The position numbers and the translations under genes are program-made. Under the pieces are notes generated by a model. That model saw only the letters and a list, made by a program, of their open reading frames with translations, searched no databases and was not told the origin of the DNA. A stretch of DNA of 5,504 nucleotides from JBCBXA01 sp039816825 (lineage in GTDB: Bacteria > Pseudomonadota > Alphaproteobacteria > Rhizobiales > Rhizobiaceae), in NCBI GenBank assembly GCA_039816825.1, contig JBCBXA010000138.1, positions 1-5,504 of the forward strand, read 5' to 3'. Shown one piece after another: positions 1-5,431 of this stretch. The first letter of the stretch is position 1. The number at the start of each line of letters is the position of its first letter.

Positions 1-743
1 GAGAGTTCGATGACAAAGTTGCTCGCCCCGGACGCCACGAGAAAGCCGCCAAAGATCATAAAGAGCGTGATGTTGACGGACGAAATGGTGGCCAGAATGC
101 CGAACATGCCTTCATCATTGTAGAGCGTGCGGAACATCACATCGGTCACCGAAAGCGATGCCGAACGAAAGACGCCGGGCAGCACTGAACCGAGCCCCAG
201 AATATAGGCGAGCGAAAGAACAATCAGGATTGGGATCACCCAGCCCGACACGCGGCGTGACAGGTCGAGGCAGGCGAAAATGAGCAGAAAGCCAGAGGCC
301 CAATCAAGCGGGCGGAACTGCCAGGACTGGCCGGTGACGCCCACCGAGCGCTCGTAAAGGCTGCTCTCACCCAGGGCGATCCAGATGGCAGCACCCGCCA
401 CCAGCAGGCCATAGGTCACATCGACAGCAAGGCTGGCACGCCGGTTGGTCCAGCGGGGAAAGGCCGGAAGGATGACGGCCGCGAGGAACGCAAAGCCGGC
501 GAAGTGAATCGCGTTCTGCAGGCGCACGGGCTCAGCGAGGACCGTATTTGTCAGCAGGTGCCAGATGGCAAAGCCGATCGCGAAGGCGATTACGACAATC
601 CGCACGAGACCACCGGTTGCGGGAACGGAAGACCCGTCGCTCGGCGGCTCCAGCCAGGCCGCGCGCTCTTGCGCAACCGTCAGAGCCTGTCTTGCGGGCG
701 CATCATTGTCGTGGAGCGTATCAGCTGTTGGCACAGTGTTCAC
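1..743 (-). CDS. TRAP-TAXI transporter fused permease (DctQM type), N-terminal part; runs off the left edge
   Basis: This is the membrane subunit of a TAXI-type TRAP transporter, which imports a receptor-bound solute across the inner membrane using an ion gradient. Only residues 1-247 are visible; the gene continues past base 1. My translation of the complement starts MNTVPTADTLHDNDAP and has a hydrophilic stretch of about 45 residues. Hydrophobic segments follow at about 47-66, 82-97, 108-125, 147-160, 168-188 and 213-236. Family-like blocks are the AIHFAGFAF segment (78-86), the LDLSRRVSGWVIPILIV segment (159-175) and EGMFGI followed by FMIFGGFLVASGA (211-240). These match the small-subunit region and the start of the large-subunit region in fused TRAP permeases. 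The start is GTG at 743-741: an in-frame TGA lies ten codons upstream and a GGGGAG ribosome site precedes it. It follows the receptor gene by 84 bp. The family call is solid; the substrate is unknown. Confidence 0.9.
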   Translation of the reverse strand, partial: MNTVPTADTLHDNDAPARQALTVAQERAAWLEPPSDGSSVPATGGLVRIVVIAFAIGFAIWHLLTNTVLAEPVRLQNAIHFAGFAFLAAVILPAFPRWTNRRASLAVDVTYGLLVAGAAIWIALGESSLYERSVGVTGQSWQFRPLDWASGFLLIFACLDLSRRVSGWVIPILIVLSLAYILGLGSVLPGVFRSASLSVTDVMFRTLYNDEGMFGILATISSVNITLFMIFGGFLVASGASNFVIEL

Positions 744-749
744 GTGCTT

Positions 750-757
750 CTCCCCAA
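750..757 (-). promoter_or_regulatory. Ribosome binding site of the TRAP permease, deciding a GTG start
   Basis: Read on the minus strand, GGGGAGAA lies about 4-6 nt before the GTG at 743. Together with the in-frame stop ten codons upstream it fixes the permease start. A second in-frame GTG (codon 4) is less well spaced. Confidence 0.6.
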
Positions 758-787
758 AGCCCGGATCAGGTCACCAAAGAAATGAGT

Positions 788-812
788 TCCGGCCGAGCGA
801 TGCCCGACCGGA
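788..812 (-). terminator. Intercistronic hairpin between receptor and permease genes (attenuator or mRNA stabiliser)
   Basis: Read on the minus strand, this 25-base segment folds into an 11-bp stem (two G-U pairs, the rest Watson-Crick) with a 3-base loop AUC. The arms are TCCGGTCGGGC and GCTCGGCCGGA. It begins 15 nt after the receptor stop codon and is followed by ACUCAUUUCUUU, which is pyrimidine-rich but not a proper U-tract. A full terminator would cut off the permease gene 45 nt further on, so partial termination or protection of the receptor mRNA 3' end is more likely. The pairing is seen in the sequence; the function is inferred. Confidence 0.55.
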
Positions 813-827
813 GAAAGGATGGACGGC

Positions 828-1823
828 TTACTTGGCCATCAGAGCGTCGGGGATCTCGACACCCACTTCCTTGTAGTAGCGGGCCGCACCTGGGTGCAGC
901 GGCACTGGCAGACCAGCAAGAGCCACTTCGATGGACATCGCGCGGGTTGCAGGATGGATCGCGGTCAGGAAGTCGAGGTTCTCATACATGGTCTTGGTGA
1001 GCTGATAGACGTGCTCTTCATCCACCGATGCGTTCACAGCCAGGAAGTTCGACTGGGCGATGGTGTTCACATCCTTATCCTGACCAGGATAGGTGCCGGC
1101 CTCAATGGTGTAAGGCACCCACAGGTTGCGACCGCCATCCATCTTGGCGCGCTCTTCGTCCGTCACATCCAGAATGACAAAGTCATCACCGTTGGACGCC
1201 ATCAGACGTGTGATCGCGCCAGTGGGCGGGCCCGACGGAATGCCAGCGGCGATGATGCCACCATTGGCCAGCTGGTCCGCCGTTGGGCCGTAGCCGCCAT
1301 CGAAATTGTCCATGGCACCGACATCAACGCCGAGGCCGGCAAGCAGCACAGTATTGGAGCCCAGCGTACCAGAGTTGGAACGACCCATGCCCACGGCTTT
1401 GCCTTCAAGCGTCACCAGGTCAGCAGCGGTGCCGGTTGTGGCCATGTCCTTAGCCATGACGAACTGCTCGACATTCTGCCAGAGCATGGTCACGGCGCGC
1501 AGGTTTTCCTGGGGCTCGGAAACAGGGCCTGTACCGGTGGCAGCATAGGAGCCAAAGAGGCCCTGCAAAATGGCAAAGTCAGCAGAACCTGATGCCAGGT
1601 CCTGCACGTTGGCGGCAGAGCCAGCCGAGTTCACAGCCGTCAGGCTAAACTTCTGCTTGGGCAGCAGCTTAATCTTGGACAATGTAGCAATGGCCGTGCC
1701 CACCGGGTGGTAGGTTCCGCCAGTGGATGCCGTGTTCAACACATAGTCGGCGTCTTGGGCATGAGCTGCGCCCGATGTGCCAATGGCAAACGCGGCGAGC
1801 GCCGCAATGAGTAGCTTCTTCAT
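828..1823 (-). CDS. TAXI-family TRAP transporter solute-binding receptor (periplasmic)
   Basis: This 331-residue protein is the periplasmic receptor that captures the solute and delivers it to the permease encoded next. Residues 1-22 form a classic Sec signal peptide: MKK, a hydrophobic core LLIAALAAFAIG, and an AHA cleavage site before Q23. The mature protein starts QDADYVLNTASTGGTYHPVG, the typical TAXI N-terminal strand and Gly-rich turn. Other family blocks are SAGSAANVQDLASGSADFAI (67-86), LEGKAVGMGRSNSGTLGSN (139-157), EAGTYPGQDKDV (241-252) and PLHPGAARYYKEVGV near the C-terminus (308-322). Length is normal for the family. ATG at 1823 is chosen over the in-frame ATG at 1895 because it follows a strong GAGGAGG site and starts the signal peptide directly. 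The gene lies between the response regulator and the permease. Characterised TAXI receptors bind glutamate or related dicarboxylates; the ligand here cannot be read from the sequence. Confidence 0.95.
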   Translation of the reverse strand: MKKLLIAALAAFAIGTSGAAHAQDADYVLNTASTGGTYHPVGTAIATLSKIKLLPKQKFSLTAVNSAGSAANVQDLASGSADFAILQGLFGSYAATGTGPVSEPQENLRAVTMLWQNVEQFVMAKDMATTGTAADLVTLEGKAVGMGRSNSGTLGSNTVLLAGLGVDVGAMDNFDGGYGPTADQLANGGIIAAGIPSGPPTGAITRLMASNGDDFVILDVTDEERAKMDGGRNLWVPYTIEAGTYPGQDKDVNTIAQSNFLAVNASVDEEHVYQLTKTMYENLDFLTAIHPATRAMSIEVALAGLPVPLHPGAARYYKEVGVEIPDALMAK

Positions 1824-1830
1824 CTGATTT

Positions 1831-1837
1831 CCTCCTC
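1831..1837 (-). promoter_or_regulatory. Strong ribosome binding site of the TAXI receptor, deciding its start
   Basis: Read on the minus strand, GAGGAGG stands 7 nt before the ATG at 1823. It is the best Shine-Dalgarno match among the genes here, which fits a receptor needed in large amounts. It lies inside the longer open frame from 1895, so it rules that upstream start out. Confidence 0.8.
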
Positions 1838-1868
1838 GAAAGCACCCCTCCCGGGCACTTAAGACAAA

Positions 1869-1895
1869 GAGATAGGTCAGAATGGCCAATGGCAA
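1869..1895 (-). promoter_or_regulatory. Weak candidate sigma-70 promoter for the receptor/permease unit
   Basis: On the minus strand, TTGCCA (1895-1890, five of six matches to TTGACA) is followed after 15 bp by TATCTC (1874-1869). The spacer is short and the -10 box is poor. Transcription would start near 1862, leaving a leader of about 40 nt. The -35 box overlaps a short repeat: AATGGCC then AATGGCA on the plus strand at 1881-1894, which includes the inverted repeat GCCA-A-TGGC. That could be a regulator site. I found no sigma-54 -24/-12 pair in 1824-1927. Confidence 0.25.
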
Positions 1896-1927
1896 AAATG
1901 AAGAAAACCGCGCGTTGACGAGAAAGT

Positions 1928-1947
1928 GCCTGCGGAAATCCGCAGGC
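1928..1947 (-). terminator. Terminator-like hairpin at the end of the response regulator gene
   Basis: An 8-bp perfect stem (GCCTGCGG / CCGCAGGC) encloses a 4-base loop. It begins at the last base of the regulator's TAG stop codon. On the minus-strand transcript it is followed by ACUUUCUCGUC, a short and imperfect U-run. It probably separates kinase/regulator transcription from the receptor/permease genes, at least partly. Confidence 0.6.
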
Positions 1948-3293
1948 TAGCGCCGCTGAAGATATTGCGCCTTGTCCAATCCCAACTTGACGATTTTCTC
2001 ATTCAGGGTTCTGCGGCCGATACCCAGCGCCTCGGCGACCTCATCCATCCGCCCTTCGTGATCGCGCAGAGCACGTCCGATCATCTGTCTCTCAAACTCT
2101 GCGGTCGCCTCGCGAAGCTTCAGAGAAGAACCGCTATGGACGTCGACACCGTGCAGCACATCACGAACAGAAACCGCTCGGGTGCGGGACGCCAGCACAA
2201 ACCGCTCGGCCAGGTTGCGAAGCTCGCGCACGTTGCCCGGCCAGTCATGGCTCATCAGCGCATTCACATCTCCATTGCCGAGGACTGGCGGGTCAGACTC
2301 GTATCGGGCCGCGAAACCCGAAACAAATTGCTCAAAGAGGTCGAACACATCGGCACCGCGATCCGCCAGTGGCGGCAGTCGCAGGGTGGCTCCCGTCAAC
2401 CTGTACATCAGATCTGCACGAAGATGCCCACTGGCGACCAAGGGCTCCACCTCCTGCTGACAAGCCGAGATAATCCGCATGTCGCTGGATCGGGTCTCCG
2501 TGCCGCCGACGGGCAGGTATTCGCCGGTCTCAAGCACGCGCAAAAGCTTGATCTGCATGTCGTTCGACAGAGACGACAATTCATCCACGAACAGCGTGCC
2601 GCCATCGGCTTGCGCTAGAAGGCCGCTATCGGGATTCTCCTTGGTTCCAAACAAGGTGGTCTCGAAGACAGATGCTGCCAAAGCGGCACCGTGGAGTGCA
2701 ATGAGCTGGTGTTCTCCCCTTCGGCTGGCCTGATGGACAGCGCGGGCGGCAAGCTCCTTGCCGGTGCCGGTCTCACCAACCAGCAGCAGAGGCAAGTCGC
2801 TGTCCGCCAGCTCGAGAAGCTGCTCCCGCAAGCTCACCATCGGCGCACTGGCACCGCGAAGGGTCTTGGTCAGTCCGGTCGCATCAGCAAGCCGCTCACG
2901 CAGACGTTCCGCAGCGCGCGACAGCGCAACCTTATCCGATGCATTGGAGATGATCTTGAGCAGCCGCCTTGGCTCAAAGGGCTTCTCGATGAAGCTGTAC
3001 GCGCCTGCCTGCAGGGCATCGACAGCCATCTGAACATCCCCATGGGCGCTCATCAGCACGATGGGGGTAGCCAGATTCTCTGCATGGTCCCTGACAACTT
3101 CAAGACCGCCATATCCTGGCATCCGCACATCACACAGCAGAACATCGAACGGCTCCTCGCTGAGACGATCGATGGCCTTTCTGGCATCGCCCGATGTCTC
3201 CACCGAAGCGCCAGCACTCGACAGAAGGTGATCAAGCGAGTGCTGCATCTCACGATCGTCATCGACAACCAACACACGGCAGGACAGTTTCAC
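1947..3293 (-). CDS. dctD: DctD/NtrC-family response regulator lacking the sigma-54 GAFTGA loop
   Basis: A 448-residue DNA-binding response regulator and likely partner of the kinase encoded just upstream. The receiver domain (about 5-120) has acidic residues D11-D13, phospho-acceptor D55 in LLCDVRMP, S82 and K104. The AAA+ domain (about 147-372) has Walker A GETGTGKE (173-180, K179), Walker B GGTLFVDE (231-238), the arginine-finger segment LRADLMYRL (291-299) and sensor II WPGNVREL (351-358). A Fis-type helix-turn-helix ends the protein (about 393-439, EVAEALGIGRRTLNEKI). The GAFTGA motif is absent: after LFG (214-216) only twelve residues, TKENPDSGLLAQ, precede ADGGTLF, about seven fewer than usual. 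The glutamate-switch Asn is His201. The start is GTG at 3293, overlapping the kinase stop as GTGA, with AGAAGG directly upstream. The family is certain. The dctD name rests on domain order and the DctB-like partner, and the usual sigma-54 mode of action is doubtful here. Confidence 0.9.
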   Translation of the reverse strand: MKLSCRVLVVDDDREMQHSLDHLLSSAGASVETSGDARKAIDRLSEEPFDVLLCDVRMPGYGGLEVVRDHAENLATPIVLMSAHGDVQMAVDALQAGAYSFIEKPFEPRRLLKIISNASDKVALSRAAERLRERLADATGLTKTLRGASAPMVSLREQLLELADSDLPLLLVGETGTGKELAARAVHQASRRGEHQLIALHGAALAASVFETTLFGTKENPDSGLLAQADGGTLFVDELSSLSNDMQIKLLRVLETGEYLPVGGTETRSSDMRIISACQQEVEPLVASGHLRADLMYRLTGATLRLPPLADRGADVFDLFEQFVSGFAARYESDPPVLGNGDVNALMSHDWPGNVRELRNLAERFVLASRTRAVSVRDVLHGVDVHSGSSLKLREATAEFERQMIGRALRDHEGRMDEVAEALGIGRRTLNEKIVKLGLDKAQYLQRR

Positions 3294-5191
3294 CCTTCTT
3301 GCTCCAGCTGCGAAGGCGCGGGCAAAATCAGGCTGAACTCCGCACCGGCTTGAGAGCTGGAGGCTTCAAGTCGCCCTCCCTGTTCATGGGCAATGGCCTC
3401 CACGATAGCGAGTCCGAGACCCATGCCTTCGCCTGAAGCACGCGTGGTCACAAACGGCTCGGTCAGCCGTTCATTCTCTACGCCTCTTATCCCAGGACCA
3501 TTATCACGCACCGTCAGCCGCACCTCGCGATTGTCAATCGACGCTACCTGCACCTGTATCAGCTTTTGCGAGCGAAGCTCTATCTCATCCACATCCAGCA
3601 GAGCGCGCAGTGCATTGCGCAGAAGATTGATAACAGCCTGCTCCATGCGCAACGGTGTGCACACGATCTCCAAGCCAGCGGGGCCCGGATCAATTTCAAT
3701 CCGAACGCCCTCGCGCTCGGCGTCATGAACAACCAGTTCGACGGCATTTGAAATGACTGACGCTGCCGGAACCCGACCGACCTGACCATCGTCCGGGGTT
3801 GCAAAGAACCTCAATTGCCTCGTCAGGCCTGCAAGCCTTTCGACCAGACGAGTCAAACGCTTCAGGGTACGGGCAGAGCCGACCTCGCCACCGATCTCCG
3901 CCGCAGCCAGATGGTTCCGCATGGCAGAGATCGGCTGGCTCAATTCGTGGCTAATGGACGCCGACAGCTGGCCAAGGGTGACGAGTTTGTCGCGCTGACG
4001 GAGCCTGAACTGGGCACGCTCTAGATCTTCATTAGCAGCAGCAAGGCGGCGGCGACTCTCTCGCGATTGAGCAAGAGCCGCTTCAATGCGGCGAGAGCGC
4101 AGGAATGTGGCCATCAGGAGCACCAACAAAATGGCGGCACCAACGCTGGCCGTAGCCCCCAGCGCTGAGTTGACCACTTGGCGCTTGGGCAGCAGGTAAC
4201 TCACCCGCCAGTCGGGAAGCCCAACCTGAGCCGTGCCGAGAACAAAGGTTTCAGCTCCGAGTTGCACCTCATTAGGCGTGATCATCGACCAGTTGGCGGA
4301 CGGTATCTCGGACCGTCCGAACTGCCGCGAGCTAACTCCATCACCGTTCGGCACATCTGTAAGCCTGCTGTACAGTAGCGACGGTTCAGAACTGAGGACA
4401 ATGATATCGTCGGAATTGCTGACCAAAACCGGAGCTTCTGAGCTGACCAAACCAGCCTGCAACTCCGCCACGTCCAGTTTGACGGCCACCACTCCAGCCT
4501 TGGCTCCAGCTTCAGCCGATCCTGAACCGATGTGGGCTGCAATGAAGTAGCCAGGCCGACCCGTGGTCGCCCCCACTGCAAAGTACTCACCGACTTCTCC
4601 GGCCATCGCGTCCACGAAGTAAGGCCGGAACCCGTAATTCTGGCCCAGAAAACTCACCGTGGCCGCATGGTTCGATGTCGCCAGAACATCACCAACAGCG
4701 TTCATGATGTAAATGGCTTCCAGCCCACTGACTTCGGAGAAGGCTTCAAGGCGCCGACTGACGGCTGGCGAATGGCCGGCGGCAAGAGCGGCAGTGGCCA
4801 CCGCATCGTCCTGCGCCAGGATAGATGGCAGATACCGGTAGCGATCAATCGAGCGTTCCAGAACCCGAGCGTAGAGCTCCGCCTGAGCGTTACCGGCCTC
4901 GACCGCGCGATCTTCAAAATATGACAGTGCAAGCACGGCGACCGCTGCGATCGCGACCAGTGCAATCAGCATCAGGGAAACGATCACCCCCGCTCGCAGC
5001 CGCTGCCGCCCTTGACTGCGGGCCCGGCCTGGCAACTGTCCGTGCGCTTTGCCATGCCCATTGGCTCCTAGCGTCGACTGTCTAACCGGCCTTATGGACC
5101 CGCTGGCTGCCGCACCATGGGTCGCATCAGGGGCCGCATCAGGGTCAGTCAGTTCCAAACCGATATCGTTGCTGGCCAGATTGATGGGCAT
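3290..5191 (-). CDS. dctB: DctB-like C4-dicarboxylate-type sensor histidine kinase
   Basis: A 633-residue inner-membrane kinase that should sense a periplasmic carboxylate and phosphorylate the regulator encoded next. Residues 1-67 form an Ala/Gly/Arg-rich, apparently disordered N-terminus. TM1 is about 68-91, the periplasmic domain 92-342 and TM2 about 343-364. The periplasmic part carries a DctB-like signature: GDVLATSN (167-174), LGQNYGFRPYF (182-192), YFAVGATTGRPGYFI (203-217) and GVVAVKLDV (233-241). A charged, probably coiled-coil linker (366-402) leads to the H-box ISHELSQP with His415. The ATPase domain has the N-box around N526, the G1 box DNGPGI (563-568), EPFVTT (578-583) and the G2 box GEGMGLGL (587-594). 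All catalytic motifs are intact. ATG at 5191 is the first start after an in-frame TAG, but no ribosome site precedes it; TTG at 5035 (codon 53) is a less likely alternative. The DctB type is well supported; the exact ligand is not. Confidence 0.93.
   Translation of the reverse strand: MPINLASNDIGLELTDPDAAPDATHGAAASGSIRPVRQSTLGANGHGKAHGQLPGRARSQGRQRLRAGVIVSLMLIALVAIAAVAVLALSYFEDRAVEAGNAQAELYARVLERSIDRYRYLPSILAQDDAVATAALAAGHSPAVSRRLEAFSEVSGLEAIYIMNAVGDVLATSNHAATVSFLGQNYGFRPYFVDAMAGEVGEYFAVGATTGRPGYFIAAHIGSGSAEAGAKAGVVAVKLDVAELQAGLVSSEAPVLVSNSDDIIVLSSEPSLLYSRLTDVPNGDGVSSRQFGRSEIPSANWSMITPNEVQLGAETFVLGTAQVGLPDWRVSYLLPKRQVVNSALGATASVGAAILLVLLMATFLRSRRIEAALAQSRESRRRLAAANEDLERAQFRLRQRDKLVTLGQLSASISHELSQPISAMRNHLAAAEIGGEVGSARTLKRLTRLVERLAGLTRQLRFFATPDDGQVGRVPAASVISNAVELVVHDAEREGVRIEIDPGPAGLEIVCTPLRMEQAVINLLRNALRALLDVDEIELRSQKLIQVQVASIDNREVRLTVRDNGPGIRGVENERLTEPFVTTRASGEGMGLGLAIVEAIAHEQGGRLEASSSQAGAEFSLILPAPSQLEQEG
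5121..5144. repeat. Tandem 12-bp repeat (two copies) inside the kinase N-terminus
   Basis: Two adjacent copies, GTCGCATCAGGG and GCCGCATCAGGG on the plus strand, differ at one base. In the kinase frame they encode PDAA-PDAT (residues 17-24). The repeat keeps frame and lies in the disordered N-terminal extension, so it looks like a small slippage duplication. Confidence 0.8.
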
Positions 5192-5350
5192 GGCCGGACG
5201 CTAACGCTCTCATCGTCGTGACGCAAAGCGATGCGTCCACCTCGAAGCCTTCTTGAACACAAGCTGGATCGGAAACGGCGCTTCACACTCCACCGATGCT
5301 GGTTGACTTACGGCCTTCGAGAACGGGCCACGTCCAACCGCGGAGACTTC
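5192..5350 (-). other. Probable long untranslated leader of the kinase/regulator operon
   Basis: No convincing gene was found between the putative promoter near 5351-5378 and the kinase ATG. If that promoter is real, the leader is about 150 nt. A minus-strand frame of about 27 codons opening at a GTG and ending TGA is present just upstream of the kinase, but it has no ribosome site or recognisable sequence. The only clear structure is the hairpin at 5218-5240. Confidence 0.3.
5218..5240 (-). other. Hairpin in the leader upstream of the kinase start
   Basis: The arms GACGCA and TGCGTC (5237-5232 and 5225-5220 on the minus strand) are perfect complements around a 6-base loop. Flanking GTG/CAC bases extend the stem to about 8 bp with a one-base bulge. 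It lies about 27 nt before the kinase ATG, where no Shine-Dalgarno sequence is visible, so it could affect translation initiation. It is too short to claim a riboswitch. Confidence 0.4.
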
Positions 5351-5378
5351 AAGATAGACCAAACGTTTGGTTTACAAA
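5351..5378 (-). promoter_or_regulatory. Weak candidate promoter for the kinase/regulator operon
   Basis: On the minus strand, TTTGTA (5378-5373) or TTGTAA (5377-5372) is followed after 16 or 15 bp by TATCTT (5356-5351). The matches to the sigma-70 consensus are modest. Support comes from position: it lies just downstream of a terminator-like hairpin, in the only AT-rich patch of the region, with a perfect palindrome filling the spacer. Confidence 0.3.
5355..5374. promoter_or_regulatory. Palindromic operator-like site
   Basis: ACCAAACGTTTGGT (5358-5371) is a perfect 14-bp palindrome. The flanks extend it to the 20-bp TAGACCAAACGTTTGGTTTA with one non-complementary pair. It has no room for an RNA loop, so a dimeric DNA-binding protein is the natural reading. 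The form resembles operators of TetR-family repressors, but autoregulation by the Fis-type HTH regulator encoded here is also possible. The binder is unknown. Confidence 0.6.
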
Positions 5379-5384
5379 TTGAAA

Positions 5385-5412
5385 CTAAAATTGACCCCGC
5401 AGGTAGGGAGTC
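5385..5412 (-). terminator. Terminator-like hairpin for a gene entering from the right
   Basis: On the minus strand, GACTCC and GGGGTC (5412-5407 and 5398-5393) form a 6-bp stem with one G-U pair around an 8-base loop. It is followed by AAUUUUAG. The stem is short, but the U-run and its place about 20 nt after a possible stop codon at 5432 suggest a weak intrinsic terminator. Confidence 0.4.
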
Positions 5413-5431
5413 GTTCATGCGCTTGATCTGT

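Noticed and set aside
115..303. Minus-strand 62-codon frame inside the permease
   Set aside because: It is out of frame with the TRAP permease reading, which continues through this stretch with clear transmembrane segments.
819..1592. Long plus-strand open frame opposite the receptor gene
   Set aside because: It is antisense to a clear TAXI receptor with a signal peptide and family motifs, and its own translation shows no recognisable domain. It is a shadow of high-GC codon usage.
1824..1895. Upstream in-frame ATG giving the receptor 24 extra residues
   Set aside because: It would place extra residues before a normal signal peptide and covers the strong GAGGAGG site; ATG at 1823 fits better.
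1926..2618. Plus-strand open frame opposite the response regulator
   Set aside because: It lies antisense to the AAA+ and HTH domains; the composition is shadow-like with no motifs.
2691..3353. Plus-strand open frame opposite the receiver and start of the AAA+ domain
   Set aside because: Antisense shadow of the response regulator and the kinase 3' end; no family features.
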